Notes: generated from the sequence alone by a model not told the origin. 56,788 nucleotides of DNA from PNMQ01 sp964478775 (GCA_964478775.1 CAYZJC010000007.1:1-56788), one strand, 5' to 3'. Positions 7,680 through 16,175 are shown, numbered from the stretch's first letter. Numbers and translations: made by a program.

Positions 7680-8930
7680 TTGGTGTCATCTACAGCACGC
7701 AGCAATTTTTTTGGCACTATATCTTTATATGTGTTGTGCTGTGTAGGGGTGTTGAGCAATAACAGCTTAGGGTCCACATTAACCTCACCTCAGCCGGTGC
7801 ATTTAAAAGAATTTTCATTAACACAGGGGCAAACGGTTGATGTAGAAACCCAATTGCGCCTTAATTCTACAGAACGCTTAGACTGTAATTCAAACCTGCT
7901 CTGCACGATGTCAGGAAATAATCCCAACACCTTATATGACGGCGAAGACGCGCAGCAATTTGGCCACTTTAATATTGTTTCTCTCAATATTGAATTAGAC
8001 TATCGCTATATTATGCCTATATCCGCAACGCGCCTCACCCTCCCTGGTGGGGCTTACGTGAAGGGTGACTACAGTGGTGGGTTAATTTTCTATCTTAAAC
8101 CGCAACTCAAAGAAGCATACCGTGAACAAACTATTGACTACGAACATGTTCGGTTTGTGTCAGTTCCAGAAATTAATGCTTGGGTCACCAATACATTGCC
8201 CCACTATTTTGACTTAAAGGCAGACGTTGACATTTTAGACTTAGGGTATTATAACCGCTACCAAAAAAAGTATGCAGGCTTTGCCGCAATGATGGACAGC
8301 AAAACCTACAATGCGCTTCCCTCGACCCTTAAAGACAATAATGACCTTTACTATCCCGTAAGTCGTGTAAATGGAGTCATTAATTTATATGTTGGGGGCC
8401 AGCGTATGCTGCGCTTAATGAAACCCACAGGTATTACAGAAGAAACAATTAAAACGCTAGGTGAAAGCTTAGATGCGGGAACCACACAAGGCAATGTGGC
8501 GACATACACCCTACAAAATGATGTTCCGAAAGCGGGCATGTTTAACTATTTGCCACCTTCACAAGAAACAACTAGCGCCGTAATTGACTTAAAAGGATAT
8601 GAACTTAATTTAACACGCACGCTTAATAGCGCAGTCCCACTTACCTTTGTAAATACAGGTGCACAAAATACTGTTTCAATAGGGTCAGCTGCACTTACTC
8701 GTACTGGAAATGCAAATAGTATCGATGCACCTATCACCGAAAGTACAGCACCCAAACTCAGCTTTAAGGGTGTTTCTGTGGTGGTTGATATTCCTGTGTT
8801 TGATGGTGGGACTGCAAAAGCGATGCAGCCAAAACTAAGCATGGAAGATAGTGATAGAGGCAAAAAACCAACCCTCACCATTAATTCAAAAGACAAGAAA
8901 ACAAAGCTGTCTAGTCTTAGTTTTCCTTAA
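7680..8930 (+). CDS. Exported protein of unknown function, 416 residues
   Basis: The start is TTG at 7680 or GTG at 7683, behind a weak AAGGCAGGG. The N-terminus has a signal-like hydrophobic run (FFGTISLYVLCCVGVLSNNSL, about residues 10-30). The mature region has two close cysteines (LDCNSNLLCTM, about residues 68-74), a Tyr-rich central block (residues 100-200, with YIMPISATRLTLPGGAY and YYNRYQKKYAGF), and a Ser/Thr/Ala-rich C-terminal third (GAQNTVSIGSAALTRTGNA) resembling a beta-structured passenger. No family is recognised. It follows another exported beta-type protein and is flanked by GC-rich palindromes, which marks this as a low-constraint surface-gene region. Confidence 0.75.
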   Translation: MVSSTARSNFFGTISLYVLCCVGVLSNNSLGSTLTSPQPVHLKEFSLTQGQTVDVETQLRLNSTERLDCNSNLLCTMSGNNPNTLYDGEDAQQFGHFNIVSLNIELDYRYIMPISATRLTLPGGAYVKGDYSGGLIFYLKPQLKEAYREQTIDYEHVRFVSVPEINAWVTNTLPHYFDLKADVDILDLGYYNRYQKKYAGFAAMMDSKTYNALPSTLKDNNDLYYPVSRVNGVINLYVGGQRMLRLMKPTGITEETIKTLGESLDAGTTQGNVATYTLQNDVPKAGMFNYLPPSQETTSAVIDLKGYELNLTRTLNSAVPLTFVNTGAQNTVSIGSAALTRTGNANSIDAPITESTAPKLSFKGVSVVVDIPVFDGGTAKAMQPKLSMEDSDRGKKPTLTINSKDKKTKLSSLSFP

Positions 8931-8945
8931 CTTGAATATGATTGG

Positions 8946-8965
8946 ATTCCCGCCGACGCGGGAAT
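8946..8965. repeat. dRS3-like palindrome, copy 1
   Basis: Fits ATTCCC-N8-GGGAAT exactly (spacer GCCGACGC), the consensus known from Neisseria dRS3 elements and common in many proteobacterial intergenic regions. It lies 15 bases after the stop of the 7680 gene. Confidence 0.75.
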
Positions 8966-9113
8966 GACACCTTTTATTAATTGGCACCTTTTATTATAAG
9001 CAAACTGACTAGGACGAGGAAACATACTATGAGCACTCGGGATTCTTGCGCGTGCCAAACGTCTCTCACACTGCCACCCCCCTTCTCTCGTTATCTCCCC
9101 TTCTCTCACTATC

Positions 9114-9133
9114 ATTCCCGCGGCGGCGGGAAT
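9114..9133. repeat. dRS3-like palindrome, copy 2
   Basis: A second exact ATTCCC-N8-GGGAAT match (spacer GCGGCGGC). Together with copy 1 it bounds about 150 bases of pyrimidine-rich DNA (CT-rich near 9060-9110). The whole 8931-9334 gap holds these palindromes and, at its end, the leader of rpsF; no other gene is evident. Confidence 0.75.
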
Positions 9134-9334
9134 CCATGTTTTACAAACACATTGAAATTCTTGCGCTCATGCATGCTGCATAACATCATTCATCTCACAA
9201 GACATCTACATTATATTTGCATTTCAAGTGCAGATGCTTTACTATTAAAAAATTCGATACTCTTTGTGATTCTTTTTTAAAAATCACTGTGGCTTGTCGT
9301 TTTCAAGTTAACAACCGTAAGGAGCTTATAATAT

Positions 9335-9712
9335 ATGCGTTTTTATGAAACAGTGTTTGTTGCTCGTCAAGATGTAACCTCTAACCAGGTTGAATCCATG
9401 GCTCAGCACTACACATCACTAATCAAAACCCATGGTGGGGAAGTTAGTAAAACTGAATTTTGTGGTTTGCGTCAATTGGCATATCCCATTAAAAAAAATA
9501 AAAAGGGTCACTACGTCCTTTTAAATATCGCCAGTGCACCTGAAGGCATTAAAGAAATGGAACGTCAAATGGGTCTTAATGAAGACGTCTTGCGTTATTT
9601 GACCGTTCGCGTTGAAGCCTTAGACAATTCACCATCTGCGTTGATGCAAAGTCGTCATTATCGTGATGACACACGTGCTGACATGGATGAAGACATGGGC
9701 GAAGAAGAATAA
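9335..9712 (+). CDS. rpsF: 30S ribosomal protein S6
   Basis: Small-subunit protein that binds 16S rRNA together with S18. The sequence begins MRFYETVFVARQD, with the RQLAYPIKKNKKGHY block at about residues 47-61 and the EDVLRYLTVRVE strand near 90. The C-terminus is acidic (ADMDEDMGEEE), as in many S6 proteins. TAAGGAGC precedes the ATG at good spacing. It heads an rpsF-rpsR-rplI operon with gaps of 15 and 18 bases. Confidence 0.97.
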   Translation: MRFYETVFVARQDVTSNQVESMAQHYTSLIKTHGGEVSKTEFCGLRQLAYPIKKNKKGHYVLLNIASAPEGIKEMERQMGLNEDVLRYLTVRVEALDNSPSALMQSRHYRDDTRADMDEDMGEEE

Positions 9713-9727
9713 GGAAAGGGATCAATT

Positions 9728-10006
9728 ATGACCGAACATACACAAGAAGCTGCAGAATCAGCAAATGGTGGGCGTCCAAACGTCCGTCGTCAATTTTTTC
9801 GTCGTCGCAAGACATGCCCATTTACAGGCACAAATGCAATGACTATCGACTATAAAGATGTGCGCATTTTAAGCAAGTTCGTTTCTGAACGCGGCAAAAT
9901 GATGCCAAGCCGCATTAGTGCTGTATCTTCAAAGAATCAACGTGCTTTGTCATTGGCAATTAAACGTGCACGTTTCTTGGCTTTGATGCCATATGTAAAT
10001 AGCTAA
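9728..10006 (+). CDS. rpsR: 30S ribosomal protein S18
   Basis: Partner of S6 in the platform of the 30S subunit. It carries the basic block RRQFFRRRKTCPF, IDYKDVRILSKFVSERGKM and the arginine-rich end (SLAIKRARFLALMPY) typical of S18. It has 92 residues with a 20-residue N-terminal extension relative to the 75-residue E. coli protein. GGAAAGGG lies before the ATG. Confidence 0.97.
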   Translation: MTEHTQEAAESANGGRPNVRRQFFRRRKTCPFTGTNAMTIDYKDVRILSKFVSERGKMMPSRISAVSSKNQRALSLAIKRARFLALMPYVNS

Positions 10007-10024
10007 ATAGAAAGGTTTAAAAAA

Positions 10025-10543
10025 ATGGAAATCGTTCTTTTAGAAAGAATTGAACGCCTTGGCCAAATGGGTCAAGTCGTGACTGTAAAACCAGGCTATG
10101 CACGTAACTACTTATTGCCACGCAAAAAAGCAATGCGCGCTACAAAAGCTAACTTGGCTTTTTTTGAACAACAACGTGTACAGCTAGAAGCACACAACTT
10201 AACATTGAAGTCAGAAGCTGAATCAGTTGCTAAGACAATGAACAATGTTCAAGTTGTTATCATTCGTCAAGCCAGTGAAGTGGGGCACCTTTATGGTTCC
10301 GTTCGCTCACAAGACGTTTCAGAAGCTTTGACAGCAGCTGGTTATACTGTGAATAAATCACAAGTTCAAATTAACACACCCGTTAAAACACTTGGCATTC
10401 ATGAATTGAAGATTGTCTTACACCCTGAAGTTGCAGTAGCTGTGTCTGTTTTGGTGGCACAATCTGCGGAAGAAGCTGAAGTGGTTATGCAAAGGGCACA
10501 AGCTGCAAAGTCACAACCTGCAGCAGCAGCTGAAGTTGCGTAA
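10025..10543 (+). CDS. rplI: 50S ribosomal protein L9
   Basis: Long two-domain 50S protein binding 23S rRNA. The N-terminal domain MEIVLLERIERLGQMGQVV with the GYARNYLLP motif (about residues 24-32) is diagnostic, followed by a long central helix and a C-terminal domain with GHLYGSVRSQDVSEAL (about 83-98). The 172 residues include a short Ala-rich tail. It ends the S6 operon and is followed by a terminator. Confidence 0.97.
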   Translation: MEIVLLERIERLGQMGQVVTVKPGYARNYLLPRKKAMRATKANLAFFEQQRVQLEAHNLTLKSEAESVAKTMNNVQVVIIRQASEVGHLYGSVRSQDVSEALTAAGYTVNKSQVQINTPVKTLGIHELKIVLHPEVAVAVSVLVAQSAEEAEVVMQRAQAAKSQPAAAAEVA

Positions 10544-10572
10544 CGCTACAATCTGAATTAATCATTCATTGA

Positions 10573-10607
10573 AAAGAGGGAGTCTTTAGTCTTCCTCTTT
10601 TTTTTTT
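10573..10607 (+). terminator. Rho-independent terminator of rpsF-rpsR-rplI
   Basis: The stem AAAGAGG / CCTCTTT with a 14-base loop is followed by an unbroken T run. Confidence 0.85.
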
Positions 10608-10665
10608 ATCTACACAAGGGCATTTTTAAGCTTTCATTAAAGTTTCATGTTTACAATTAAGTATT

Positions 10666-13197
10666 ATGAAGAAAGTTTTTATGCCCCATACTGAAGTTGC
10701 TTTGCCATCATTCAGCCATATTAAGCCCCTTGAACCCTTTGACCCTAAAGAGCTCAACACCACATTGCCTGCAATTTTCAAAGCTGAAATTAAGCAAAGT
10801 GGGAAGGATATCTATGATGATGTGCCCCTGACTTTATTTGATTTATCGTCACACTTACGTGCACGAGAAGCCATTGAATTTGGCTTATTGATGCGCGATA
10901 AAGGCTTTCATGTGTTCGTATTGGGGGAAGACAGAAGTGGTCGCATGGCATCTGTCATGTCTTACTTAAAACAATATATGCGCACCATGCCAGCGCCACA
11001 CGACTGGGTTTATTTAAATAATTTTAAGCAGCCCCACCAGCCTATCCCCTTTTCATTTGAAGCTGGAAAAGCTTTTGAATTTAAAGAACGCTTGGCGGAA
11101 CTCATGGAAAAGGTACAATTCACGCTAACTAAGACTTTTTCTGAAGAAAGCTACGTTATGCAATTAAGCTTGATTCAAGAAGAATTGCAAAATCAACTCA
11201 ATAAGAAGATTGATGAAGTACAAGCGTTTGCACTAGAAAACAAATTGCGTATTTTGCAAGGCGATGACGGCTTTACCGTTGAGCCTATTATCACCAAGCA
11301 CCGCAAGAAACTAGGCGACACTGCAGCAGATACCAGCGAACCTAATGGCAATGCATTGAATGTCAATGGGGAAGACAACCCTGTCATACAAGAAATAAAG
11401 GATGCCATCTCCAAAATTGAACATATGGCCCTTGAAGCCAATTTGACAATTGCAAAAAAGGCCCAGCACTTGAGCATTGAAAGGGCCAAGAAAAAATTAA
11501 CCCCCTTATTTCAACGCTTTAGGTCTGAACACACAGGACAATTAGCACAGTGGGTTGACCAATTAAAGGTTGATATTTTGCAAAACCTACCCATGTTTGC
11601 CTCTATTAATGGTGAACAAACAGATGCGACCTTAGACCCAGATGCTGAACCATTTTATATGTCAGAGCGTTATCAGGTGAATATATTAACAGATAATCGT
11701 AATGTTACACATGGCACAGTTGTGTTAGAATCTACCCCTGGCTATGAGCAATTATTTGGCACTATTCAGTATGCTGTGAATGCTAATGGGGCACACGAGA
11801 CTAATTTCACAATGATTCGTAAAGGGGCTTTACATGCAGCAAATAATGGTGTGTTAGTTTTACGCGCTGAAGGCTTAGCTAAAGATCCTGAGGTATGGGA
11901 ATATTTAAAGTCAGCTTTGCGTGATAGAGAGATCCCAATAGAAGAACGCTATCGCGAAAGGTCAATGCCCCTTTTAAATGCGCCAAAGCCATTGCCTATT
12001 CCACTAGATGTACAAGTCTTTTTAATTGCATCGCCTCATTGGTATTATAATTTCTTTTTTCATGACCCTGAATTTAAGTCATACTTTAAAATTAAGGCAG
12101 ACATTGAAGAAGACATGCCAGCAACTGCTGAAAACATCACAATCTATCGTCGTTTATTACAGCACAATGCCTACAAATTAACAGGCAAGACCATTGAAGA
12201 AGATGCCTTGGATTATATTATTAGCTATAGCACAAGGTGGGCGCAAAATAGGCACCGCTTAAGTGCGAAGTTTGAACAAATTGCTGATGTGCTGATGGAA
12301 GCGAATGTTCTTAATGGCAAAGAGCCAACCTTACAACGTGAAGCTGTCAAGCAAGCTATTCATATGCGTCGCGAAAGAAATGCAAGAACAGAAGACCAGG
12401 GGTTTGAAGATATTTTAAGTGGTCAGATTCTGATTGACACACAAGGTGTTGCAATAGGTCAGGTGAATGGCTTATCAGTTTTAAATACAGGCGATCATCA
12501 ATTTGGAACACCAGCTAGAATTTCAGCTAGAAGTTATGCGGGTGACGCTGGCGTATTGAACATTGAACGTATGACTGAAATGGCAGGGCCTATCCAGCAA
12601 AAAGGCGCCATGATATTAGAAGGTTTTTTAAATGGATTACTGGCCCAAAACTTCCCTCTCTCATATTCTTGCTCCTTAACCTTTGAACAAAGTTATGTAG
12701 ATGTCGATGGGGATAGTGCATCCATGGCGGAAGTGATTGCCATATTGTCGTCACTGTCAGGCATTCCCGTCAGACAAGATTTAGCCATCACCGGATCAAT
12801 GAATCAATTTGGTATCGCACAACCCATTGGCGGTACGCACTTTAAGGTGGAAGGCTTTCATAAAACTTGTGCCAATCGGGGCTTAACGGGCACACAAGGG
12901 GTAATTATACCAAAATTGAATCTTGTAAACTTAACGTTGCGAGAAAATATCATTGAAGACATACAAGCCGGTAAATTTTTTATCTGGCCTGTGACAACTG
13001 TATTTGAAGCCATTGAGATTATGTTACAAACACCTCCAGGCGTCAACTATAATGAAAAAGGTGCGATCAGTGATGAATATCCCTTTTACACTTTCTCAAA
13101 GGGTAGTGTTTTAAAGCGTGCTGAAGATACACTGCGCCGCTATTGTAACAATGCAAATGAAAGCTTTGCAAAGGAGACAAAAAAAAAGAGCAAATAA
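10666..13197 (+). CDS. Lon-related S16 protease with AAA-type domain
   Basis: A cytosolic protease of the Lon-like group (AAA_32 type), not the classical Lon. The C-terminal proteolytic domain carries DGDSASMAE with the catalytic Ser at about residue 684 and HFKVEGF with the Lys at about 727; the 43-residue Ser-Lys spacing equals that of E. coli Lon (679/722). The ATPase part is long (about residues 80-600), with an inserted coiled-coil-like region near 150-290. The Walker A position reads GEDRSGRMAS, so the usual GxxGxGK[ST] lysine is missing or replaced by Arg. Typical length for this group is about 800. It is monocistronic between two terminator-like regions. Confidence 0.88.
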   Translation: MKKVFMPHTEVALPSFSHIKPLEPFDPKELNTTLPAIFKAEIKQSGKDIYDDVPLTLFDLSSHLRAREAIEFGLLMRDKGFHVFVLGEDRSGRMASVMSYLKQYMRTMPAPHDWVYLNNFKQPHQPIPFSFEAGKAFEFKERLAELMEKVQFTLTKTFSEESYVMQLSLIQEELQNQLNKKIDEVQAFALENKLRILQGDDGFTVEPIITKHRKKLGDTAADTSEPNGNALNVNGEDNPVIQEIKDAISKIEHMALEANLTIAKKAQHLSIERAKKKLTPLFQRFRSEHTGQLAQWVDQLKVDILQNLPMFASINGEQTDATLDPDAEPFYMSERYQVNILTDNRNVTHGTVVLESTPGYEQLFGTIQYAVNANGAHETNFTMIRKGALHAANNGVLVLRAEGLAKDPEVWEYLKSALRDREIPIEERYRERSMPLLNAPKPLPIPLDVQVFLIASPHWYYNFFFHDPEFKSYFKIKADIEEDMPATAENITIYRRLLQHNAYKLTGKTIEEDALDYIISYSTRWAQNRHRLSAKFEQIADVLMEANVLNGKEPTLQREAVKQAIHMRRERNARTEDQGFEDILSGQILIDTQGVAIGQVNGLSVLNTGDHQFGTPARISARSYAGDAGVLNIERMTEMAGPIQQKGAMILEGFLNGLLAQNFPLSYSCSLTFEQSYVDVDGDSASMAEVIAILSSLSGIPVRQDLAITGSMNQFGIAQPIGGTHFKVEGFHKTCANRGLTGTQGVIIPKLNLVNLTLRENIIEDIQAGKFFIWPVTTVFEAIEIMLQTPPGVNYNEKGAISDEYPFYTFSKGSVLKRAEDTLRRYCNNANESFAKETKKKSK

Positions 13198-13227
13198 AAG
13201 ACCAAAGAGTTGCTTTCTTTTTTCAAC

Positions 13228-14235
13228 TTACAAAATAGAAGGGTATGGGGTTGATTTGCTTTTTTTCTGAAGCTTTTGAAAAAACTCATCCATGATCAAT
13301 GCAATGGGAGCGTATCGATTGATAATCGTATTAATTGCAGGTGGAACATTGCTGAGCTCACCGGCGAGATATTCACGCAAGCGAATTTCCCAACGATCCT
13401 TACCAAAAAGTGATGTGATAACACAATGAAGCAGGTTTACAGCCGCGCAAGCCTGATCATAAGACTGATGCTGTTTTAAAAATTCTGTTTCTGCTGGTGT
13501 TAAATCAAATTTTGATGATAACGCCAATCCAAAATCGCTTAAATATAGCTGCTTACCGTCTGTGAGTATATTTTCAAAGTGCGCATCAAAATGCATCAAG
13601 CCGCACGCATTCATATGCTTGTTTGTGGCTTTGAGATGTTCCTCTACAAATACAACAGCTGTTTCAGCGCTATCGCCCCCTTTAGCAATTTGAGCGCTTA
13701 GCCACTCATGTAAATTCTGTGGGGCATATTCAAGAAATAAAGCGATATGCGCTGATGCTTTATTGAGATCTTCTATGCGTTGACGAATGACGGCGGAATT
13801 TTCCCAGTATTGGCAATATTTTTCGATGTCACCCCAATAGTTGATATTGATATCGCCTGGGCTACTTGGCAAAATGCGCCAGTGGTACATCATGGGAAAA
13901 TTGGCGCATTCACCTGTGATCACCCAGTTGGTTGTCATGATATGAGTCGCTAGCTCACGCCATGCTCCAAAGCCAGCAGAGCCCACACCATATTGATAGC
14001 TAAGTGGCAAATCAAAGATATTGGCTGTAGACATAAAATGCTGAGGCAGTTGCTCAAGATCAGTCAACGGTATTTTTTTTACAAATACGGGTGTGTCATC
14101 AATAGAAATTAAGGCTGACTTGCCACCGATACCTTCATGCATGGGCTTGCTATCTGCCAAAATCTGTTTTAGCTTCTCATTACTCAGGCACGCGAGGCTT
14201 GTTGAGATTTGGCTATACAGTTTAATCCTTTGCAT
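13228..14235 (-). CDS. Protein-kinase-fold protein, third gene of an AbiE-type operon
   Basis: A soluble 335-residue protein with eukaryotic-like kinase signatures: a Gly-containing loop GIGGKS (35-40), a VAIK-type lysine in VFVKKIPL (53/54), Glu94 as a candidate C-helix partner, a hinge-like LEYAPQNLHEWL near 168, the catalytic loop HFDAHFEN (His215, Asp217, Asn222) and DFG (234-236). All key kinase positions are present, so it is probably active as a small-molecule or protein kinase. Its ATG overlaps the stop of the AbiEii gene (TAATG), which implies translational coupling and a joint function. I know of no standard name for a kinase in this position. In mycobacteria, a toxin of the AbiEii superfamily (TglT) is neutralised by phosphorylation by its partner TakA; a similar job here is inference. 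Confidence 0.85.
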   Translation of the reverse strand: MQRIKLYSQISTSLACLSNEKLKQILADSKPMHEGIGGKSALISIDDTPVFVKKIPLTDLEQLPQHFMSTANIFDLPLSYQYGVGSAGFGAWRELATHIMTTNWVITGECANFPMMYHWRILPSSPGDININYWGDIEKYCQYWENSAVIRQRIEDLNKASAHIALFLEYAPQNLHEWLSAQIAKGGDSAETAVVFVEEHLKATNKHMNACGLMHFDAHFENILTDGKQLYLSDFGLALSSKFDLTPAETEFLKQHQSYDQACAAVNLLHCVITSLFGKDRWEIRLREYLAGELSNVPPAINTIINRYAPIALIMDEFFQKLQKKSKSTPYPSIL

Positions 14236-15020
14236 TATGGCAGTCTGCTAATGACGTTATCTACAACGAATTGATAGGCTTCGTCAAAATTCCAGTTTAA
14301 TCCGACAGGAAGCAGCGCGTGCATATCTGATTGGAAAGCTTGGTGATTTCGTTTTAGTTCTAAATTTTTAAGAAATTCATCTCGAGAAAAGTGGTAATTA
14401 TCATTCGCACAGTATTTTTTAAAGATCTCAAAAACTCTATCGACGTTAATCAAATTATTTTGAACTACGAACCATAAATCAAACAAATCTCGGCCTTTTC
14501 GGCGTTGATAAAGCGCTCGAAGTTTAGTGGCCATCAATTCATCCAACTCATAGGTAATGATATTTGACACTCCATTGTACCAATCGGATGCCACGGTAAA
14601 AGGAACCGTTTTTATAGGCAGTACTTGAAAATGTTCCGTTGTATTGATTTCGATTTTGAGTTTTGCAGGCATATTATTGATGGTTTCATATTTGTAAATC
14701 AACTTCGCACTACGCTCGGTAATTTTCCATTTTGGATCACCCAACCATGGCTTAAACAATTCTCTAATCGCATCAATTGTCTGGCCGATTGGATTAGAAT
14801 TTTTTTGAACAAAGTCGATATCTTCACTGTATCTTGAGGGTGGTTTTAAGAATAATTTATTGAGTGCAGTACCACCGCGAAAAACTAATGCATCACTGAC
14901 GTGTGGGTCATTATACAAATCTACTAATGCTCTACTTATTATTAAATCTTGTTCTATTTGGTCGTACGTTTGCCATAGGGCATTTTTTCGCCATGCTTGG
15001 ATAAAAATTTCTGGTATCAT
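14235..15020 (-). CDS. AbiEii/AbiGii-family nucleotidyltransferase (toxin)
   Basis: A 261-residue nucleotidyltransferase-fold toxin of the DUF1814/MenT superfamily. The motif FRGGTALNKLF (residues 47-57) and RYSEDIDFVQ (Ser65-x-Asp67-x-Asp69) form the polymerase-beta-like active site. The later KLRALYQRRKGRDLFDLWFV segment (about residues 165-185) is the second family signature. Known members transfer nucleotides to GTP-related or tRNA acceptors and stop growth; the target here is unknown. It overlaps the upstream antitoxin gene by four bases (ATGA) and the downstream kinase gene by one base, so the three are one operon. Confidence 0.9.
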   Translation of the reverse strand: MIPEIFIQAWRKNALWQTYDQIEQDLIISRALVDLYNDPHVSDALVFRGGTALNKLFLKPPSRYSEDIDFVQKNSNPIGQTIDAIRELFKPWLGDPKWKITERSAKLIYKYETINNMPAKLKIEINTTEHFQVLPIKTVPFTVASDWYNGVSNIITYELDELMATKLRALYQRRKGRDLFDLWFVVQNNLINVDRVFEIFKKYCANDNYHFSRDEFLKNLELKRNHQAFQSDMHALLPVGLNWNFDEAYQFVVDNVISRLP

Positions 15021-15823
15021 AAATCACTCTCAAAATCAGTATTTTCAATAATTTTCCATTTTTTACACCGAGGATGCCCGGTTTTTGATATGTATGGAAC
15101 AAGCGAAACAAAAGGTCTTCCCGAATCTTTTAGGTATTCTAAAAGCCTATCGATTATTTTCTGTTTCTTTTCTTCATCTTCCATAACGTCAATTTTCTCC
15201 AAAACAAATCCTAATCGTTGAATTTGCGCTACTTCCCCTAAGCGCTCAGCAAGTGCAATCAATTTATTTTCATCGATACTGGGAGCAAGTTCTGATAAGA
15301 CTGTAGCAATGTGGCTAATACCAGCAGCCCTCGCTGAATATTTGAAAAGATCGATAGCCAGTAACTCCGGTGTGGCTACTTTTAAATAACCGGTACTCAC
15401 GACAAAATCTTTAGTCGGTAAACCTTCCAAAGAATCCTTGTAGACAAGTTGAATCACTACATCCCCAAATTTAAGGGGATGCTTAACCCGTTTGTTAGTG
15501 ATCACTTGAAAACGTGCTGGTTTTTGATGGGTCGCACCATAAAACAATCCGGCACTCAGTAGGCCCACATAATAATCAACATTTAGATGTTTCATGATAA
15601 TAGGAACTAATTCTTCTGCTGGAATAGACCCGTAGGGTTGATATTCGGGCGGAACCATCACATAAAGCCCCTTTATTGGGGTAATAATTTTATTCGCTTT
15701 TTTAAGTCGAAACAGACCAGCTTTGGCTGCATTTTCTGAGATATGCAAATCTTGAATGATTTCTTGGAAGGTAAAATGCCTTTTACCGTACATTCTTATT
15801 TTATCTAAATACTCAAGAAACAT
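15017..15823 (-). CDS. AbiEi-type antitoxin and transcriptional repressor
   Basis: A 268-residue protein with an N-terminal winged helix-turn-helix (about residues 8-60: YGKRHFTFQEIIQDLHIS, AAKAGLFRLKKAN, PIKGLYVMVPPEY) and a C-terminal AbiEi domain (EELVPIIMKHL, VGLLSAGLFYGAT, VATPELLAIDL). Studied AbiEi proteins neutralise the toxin indirectly and repress their own promoter through inverted repeats. Long inverted repeats are present directly upstream here, the nearest ending six bases from the ATG. The first gene of the operon. Confidence 0.88.
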   Translation of the reverse strand: MFLEYLDKIRMYGKRHFTFQEIIQDLHISENAAKAGLFRLKKANKIITPIKGLYVMVPPEYQPYGSIPAEELVPIIMKHLNVDYYVGLLSAGLFYGATHQKPARFQVITNKRVKHPLKFGDVVIQLVYKDSLEGLPTKDFVVSTGYLKVATPELLAIDLFKYSARAAGISHIATVLSELAPSIDENKLIALAERLGEVAQIQRLGFVLEKIDVMEDEEKKQKIIDRLLEYLKDSGRPFVSLVPYISKTGHPRCKKWKIIENTDFESDL

Positions 15824-15828
15824 ATCAC

Positions 15829-15865
15829 GTCCTTTAGGTTACGAATTTCAACACATAAAGGACAT
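15829..15865. promoter_or_regulatory. Inverted repeat 1 of the abiE operator region
   Basis: The left arm GTCCTTTAGGTTACG and the right arm CATAAAGGACAT pair over the GTCCTTTA core. It lies between the abiEi start codon and the -10 box, overlapping the latter by two bases. Confidence 0.75.
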
Positions 15866-15892
15866 GGTAGACTTGGTTTGCTCTATAGTCAA
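15864..15892 (-). promoter_or_regulatory. Promoter of the abiE-kinase operon
   Basis: On the minus strand TTGACT (15892-15887) and TACCAT (15869-15864) are separated by 17 bases. The -10 box touches inverted repeat 1 and the -35 box lies 18 bases from repeat 2, so a repressor bound to both would block RNA polymerase. Confidence 0.65.
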
Positions 15893-15909
15893 GACATTTT
15901 ATGCCTAGC

Positions 15910-15948
15910 ATGTCCTTTAGGTTACGAATATCGCAACCTAGAGGACAT
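15910..15948. promoter_or_regulatory. Inverted repeat 2 of the abiE operator region
   Basis: The best copy: ATGTCCTTTAGGTT and AACCTAGAGGACAT are complementary over 14 bases with one mismatch, around an 11-base centre (ACGAATATCGC). Confidence 0.8.
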
Positions 15949-16018
15949 ATCGCAGTCATTTGAGTAATTGCACATTAATAGATAATTTAAAGGTATTCCT
16001 TGGCTTTTTGCGTCTATC

Positions 16019-16057
16019 ATGTCCTTTAGGTTTCATTTTTCGTTACTTTAAGGACAT
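16019..16057. promoter_or_regulatory. Inverted repeat 3, on the side of the divergent P-loop gene
   Basis: ATGTCCTTTAGGTTT and TTACTTTAAGGACAT form a third copy. The similarity to copy 1 continues rightward (GGACATGGTA-N-ACT-N-GGTT). A TATACT sequence at 16060-16065 could be a -10 box for the rightward gene, again adjoining the repeat, but no convincing -35 is visible. Confidence 0.7.
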
Positions 16058-16175
16058 GGTATACTCGGTTACCTTTAATGCTGATTTAGCCGATTCAGCC
16101 ACCAGAAGCTCCGCAAATCCGGGCTTTGTGGTATCCTATAGGAGCAAAAGCGAGTATTCATCAAGAGGGGCTATC

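Noticed and set aside
8981..9280. A 99-codon frame on the plus strand.
   Set aside because: It crosses a dRS3-like palindrome and CT-rich DNA, has no ribosome site and no protein-like composition.
9281..9334. An S6:S18-binding leader motif before rpsF.
   Set aside because: A CCG is present near 9317, but I could not fold the required bulged stem with confidence.
15829..16057. A possible CRISPR-like repeat array.
   Set aside because: Only three copies, themselves long palindromes with unequal spacing, placed in a promoter next to an AbiEi regulator; no cas gene nearby.
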